NCBI GenBank assembly: GCA_002796025.1
Contig: PCVQ01000066.1
Span: 1 to 5,423, forward strand
Direction: 5' to 3'
DNA length: 5,423 nt
Origin: Candidatus Peregrinibacteria bacterium CG11_big_fil_rev_8_21_14_0_20_46_8
Lineage (GTDB): Bacteria > Patescibacteriota > Gracilibacteria > UBA1369 > UM-FILTER-53-11
Of this stretch, positions 4,035 to 5,423 are shown piece after piece. The notes below the pieces were generated by a model that saw only the letters and a list, made by a program, of their open reading frames with translations, ran no database searches and was not told the DNA's origin. Numbering within the stretch: position 1 is the first letter of the stretch; each line of letters begins with the position of its first letter. Made by a program: the position numbers and the translations under genes.

Positions 4035-5423
4035 ATGAACACACTAATTTCATACGCTTCTAGCGTATTACTGACAAGCTTGCTTGCTATTAGTTTGGCA
4101 GCGGGTGGGGGTTCTGGTAGTTCAGCAAATGTTGAAGCTTCTCAATCTGTCGAATCAAATCAAGAAGCAAGCGCGAGTGCAGAAACTGATGGCGACGGTT
4201 CAGCAGCAGCAACAGTAGAGGCTGATCAATCTGTTGAAGCTAGCCAAGAAGCAAGTGCAAGCGCTGAAAGCGAAGGCGAGGACGGCTCATCTTCAGCAGA
4301 AATTGAAGCTGGCCAATCGATTGAAACAGAACAGGAACTTGAAGCAAGTGCTGAATCTGAATCTGATGATGAAGATGGCTCCTCTTCGGCAGAGGTTGAA
4401 TCGAATCAATCTGTTGCCGCAGAGCAAGAGCTTGATGCAAATGCTGAATCTGGAAATGGATCTGCTTCAGCTGGCGTAGAAACTGATCAATCAGTTGAGG
4501 CTAATCAAGATGCTAATGCAAATGCAGAAACTGAAGGCGGCGATAGCTCTGCTTCAGCAGAAGTAGAGAACAATACTTCTGTAGAAACTAATGCAGCAGC
4601 TAATGCAACAGCTGAATCTTCTGAGGAGGATGATGAGGATGATAATGGTGACGATGATAACGGCGACGATGATAACGACGATGACGACGATGACAACGGC
4701 GACGATGATAACGACGACGATGATAACGACGATGACAACGGCGACGACGATGACGATGATAACGGCGACAACGATGATGATGATGACGACAGCTCTTCAG
4801 CTCAAGCAACTGCTGAGAGCCACTTCATCCTTGCACAAAGCCAACTAGCGAATGCACAAAGCACTGTAGAAGGCAATGAGGATAACTTGAGCAGCGAGGC
4901 ACTTGCTGAAATTGAATCTCAGCTTGAAATTGCTACAAATCTTATGGCAGAAGCTGTAACTGGTTTAGAGAATGGAAACTATGCATCTGCAATCGCTAAC
5001 TTCTCACTCTCAATACAGATGTCTCAAAGCGCAAAAGCAATGGCAACTAGCCAGGCAAACGGCGACGATGATGATAACGGCGATGACGATGATGACAACG
5101 GCGATGACGATGATGATAACGGCGACGACGATGATGACAACGGCGACGACGATGATGATAACGGCGACGACGATGATGACAACGGCGACGACGACGATGA
5201 TAACGGCGACGACGATGATGACAACGGCGACGACGACGATGATAACGGAAGCAGCAACAGCTCTGCCTCAGCAAACGTAGAAAACAACGTTTCAGTTGAA
5301 AGCAACAGCAGCGCTAGTGCAAATGCTGAATCTACGAGCGGCGATGACGACGACGATAACGACGACGATGATGACAACGACGACGATGATGACAACGACG
5401 ACGATGATGATAACGACGACGAC
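4035..5423 (+). CDS. Exported, extremely acidic modular repeat protein (3' end outside window)
   Basis: An uninterrupted frame of 463 codons runs to the window edge without a stop. Residues 1-23 form a signal peptide (hydrophobic core SVLLTSLLAISLAA), although its start carries no Lys or Arg. GGGSGSS follows. Residues 31-194 hold six 20-residue cores joined by loops of 7-11 acidic or Gly/Ser residues. Residues 197-252 are an Asp/Asn/Gly block. Residues 256-342 are a probable helical module (LAQSQLANAQ, SQLEIATNLMAEAV, GLENGNYASAIANF). Residues 344-404 are a G-D5-N tandem block, 413-432 a seventh core, and 437-463 a D5-N block still open. The visible part has one Lys (334), one His, and no Arg, Pro, Cys or Trp. 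About 106 Asp lie in the three blocks. I recognise no family. A secreted cation-binding, adhesive or fibre-forming surface protein is the best guess. The in-frame signal peptide and the periodic cores show that this is the real frame, while the His/Arg-, Ser/Leu- and Met/Thr-rich frames over it are shadows. Confidence 0.85.
   Translation, partial: MNTLISYASSVLLTSLLAISLAAGGGSGSSANVEASQSVESNQEASASAETDGDGSAAATVEADQSVEASQEASASAESEGEDGSSSAEIEAGQSIETEQELEASAESESDDEDGSSSAEVESNQSVAAEQELDANAESGNGSASAGVETDQSVEANQDANANAETEGGDSSASAEVENNTSVETNAAANATAESSEEDDEDDNGDDDNGDDDNDDDDDDNGDDDNDDDDNDDDNGDDDDDDNGDNDDDDDDSSSAQATAESHFILAQSQLANAQSTVEGNEDNLSSEALAEIESQLEIATNLMAEAVTGLENGNYASAIANFSLSIQMSQSAKAMATSQANGDDDDNGDDDDDNGDDDDDNGDDDDDNGDDDDDNGDDDDDNGDDDDDNGDDDDDNGDDDDDNGSSNSSASANVENNVSVESNSSASANAESTSGDDDDDNDDDDDNDDDDDNDDDDDNDDD
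4125..4616 (+). repeat. Six imperfect 81-93 bp units encoding 20-residue alternating cores
   Basis: Protein cores start at residues 31, 59, 88, 119, 146 and 175 (periods 28, 29, 31, 27 and 29). Each core is exactly 20 residues; only the loops vary in length. Core position 1 is Ala, 3 is Val or Ile, 8 is Ser, 9 is Val or Ile, 17 and 19 are Ala and 20 is Glu in every copy. Positions 7 and 13 are Gln in the first five copies. The DNA copies have diverged, so the family is not a recent expansion. Confidence 0.85.
4623..4790 (+). repeat. First Asp/Asn/Gly block, irregular
   Basis: This stretch is built of GAY, AAC and GGC codons and encodes 56 residues, 39 of them Asp, starting EEDDEDDNG. Spacing between Asn or Asn-Gly marks is irregular (three to six Asp), unlike the regular later block. 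It separates the sixth core from the helical module. Confidence 0.85.
5061..5246 (+). repeat. 21-bp tandem array encoding G-D5-N, eight full units
   Basis: One 18-bp unit (5061-5078) is followed by eight 21-bp units starting at 5079, 5100, 5121, 5142, 5163, 5184, 5205 and 5226. Each reads Gly, five Asp, Asn. The last Asp codon before AAC alternates strictly GAC, GAT, GAC, GAT through the eight units, giving a 42-bp higher-order period. The array keeps frame whatever its copy number. Confidence 0.9.
5259..5342 (+). repeat. Seventh copy of the alternating core, displaced
   Basis: Residues 413-432 repeat the 20-residue core after the helical module and the D5-N-G array: Ala1, Val3, Ser8, Val9, Ala17, Ala19 and Glu20 are all kept. 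Gln7 is Val and Gln13 is Ser, so it is closest to the sixth copy, which also lost both Gln. Flanking SSNSSAS and STSG stand for the usual loops. Confidence 0.8.
5343..5423 (+). repeat. 18-bp tandem array encoding D5-N, running off the window
   Basis: Four 18-bp units encode five Asp and one Asn, followed by three more Asp codons at the edge. Unlike the 21-bp array the Gly codon is missing. The true length cannot be seen. Confidence 0.85.

Noticed and set aside
4120..4616. True curlin (CsgA-type) repeats
   Set aside because: The regular Gln and alternation are suggestive, but the conserved Gly and Asn positions of the curlin motif are missing and the period is 27-31, so homology is not claimed.
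4505..4771. Minus-strand frame rich in Ser, Leu and Pro (also 5024-5395)
   Set aside because: It is the antisense reading of the Asp/Asn/Gly codons. It has no promoter, signal or domain, and the opposite strand carries an intact frame with signal peptide and ordered repeats.
4600..4809. Minus-strand His/Arg-rich frame (also 5047-5274)
   Set aside because: It is another shadow of the GAY/AAC repeats; the composition follows directly from the repeat and the frame ends with it.
4591..4848. Plus-strand Met/Thr/Ile-rich frames (also 4234-4479 and 4972-5280)
   Set aside because: They are out-of-frame readings of the same repeats; the frame beginning at 4035 covers them all and has the signal peptide and conserved cores.
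5061..5246. CRISPR-like array
   Set aside because: The 21-bp units are directly adjacent without unique spacers, keep codon frame and encode G-D5-N.

Overview
The window looks like part of a Candidate Phyla Radiation (Patescibacteria) chromosome, or a relative with a similarly small genome. The inference rests on a six-helix half-size MFS-type protein, compact genes that touch or overlap, genes without recognisable Shine-Dalgarno sites and with a promoter placed for leaderless transcription, and an SLH plus C39-like secreted protein. No marker gene is present, so the assignment is not firm. The standard bacterial code fits every frame read here.

Left part (1-2263): a possible gene tail ends at 70. 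A six-helix MFS-type membrane protein (117-785, +) overlaps tail-to-tail by 44 bp with a YdjM/DUF457-type membrane protein (742-1155, -). The latter has a good promoter whose predicted start lies on its own ATG. That promoter abuts the terminator of the next minus-strand gene, a secreted lytic transglycosylase-like protein with a Lys/Ala/Pro repeat linker (1243-2166, -).

Middle part (2264-3430): an exported SLH plus C39-like cysteine peptidase (2264-3100, -) overlaps by 17 bp a small lipoprotein gene with a clear lipobox and an acidic Asp/Asn tail (3084-3233, -). A divergent intergenic region of about 200 bp follows. It holds a perfect inverted repeat, a paired TGACAAT motif and a plausible promoter facing right.

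Right part (3431-5423): an ECF-type sigma factor (3431-3964, +) is followed after 70 bp by a large open frame from 4035 to the end of the window without a stop (463 codons visible). It encodes an exported, extremely acidic modular protein. It has six 20-residue cores with strict period-two alternation (predicted beta-strand ladder), an Asp/Asn/Gly block, a helical module, a 21-bp tandem-repeat block encoding G-D5-N, a seventh core, and a further D5-N block running off the edge. It has one Lys and no Arg, Pro, Cys or Trp.

All the genes except the sigma factor encode membrane or exported proteins, so the locus looks like a cell-surface region. The most interesting part is the sigma factor with the giant acidic repeat protein, divergent from a lipoprotein/peptidase pair. 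I infer, but cannot show, that the sigma factor controls the repeat protein.
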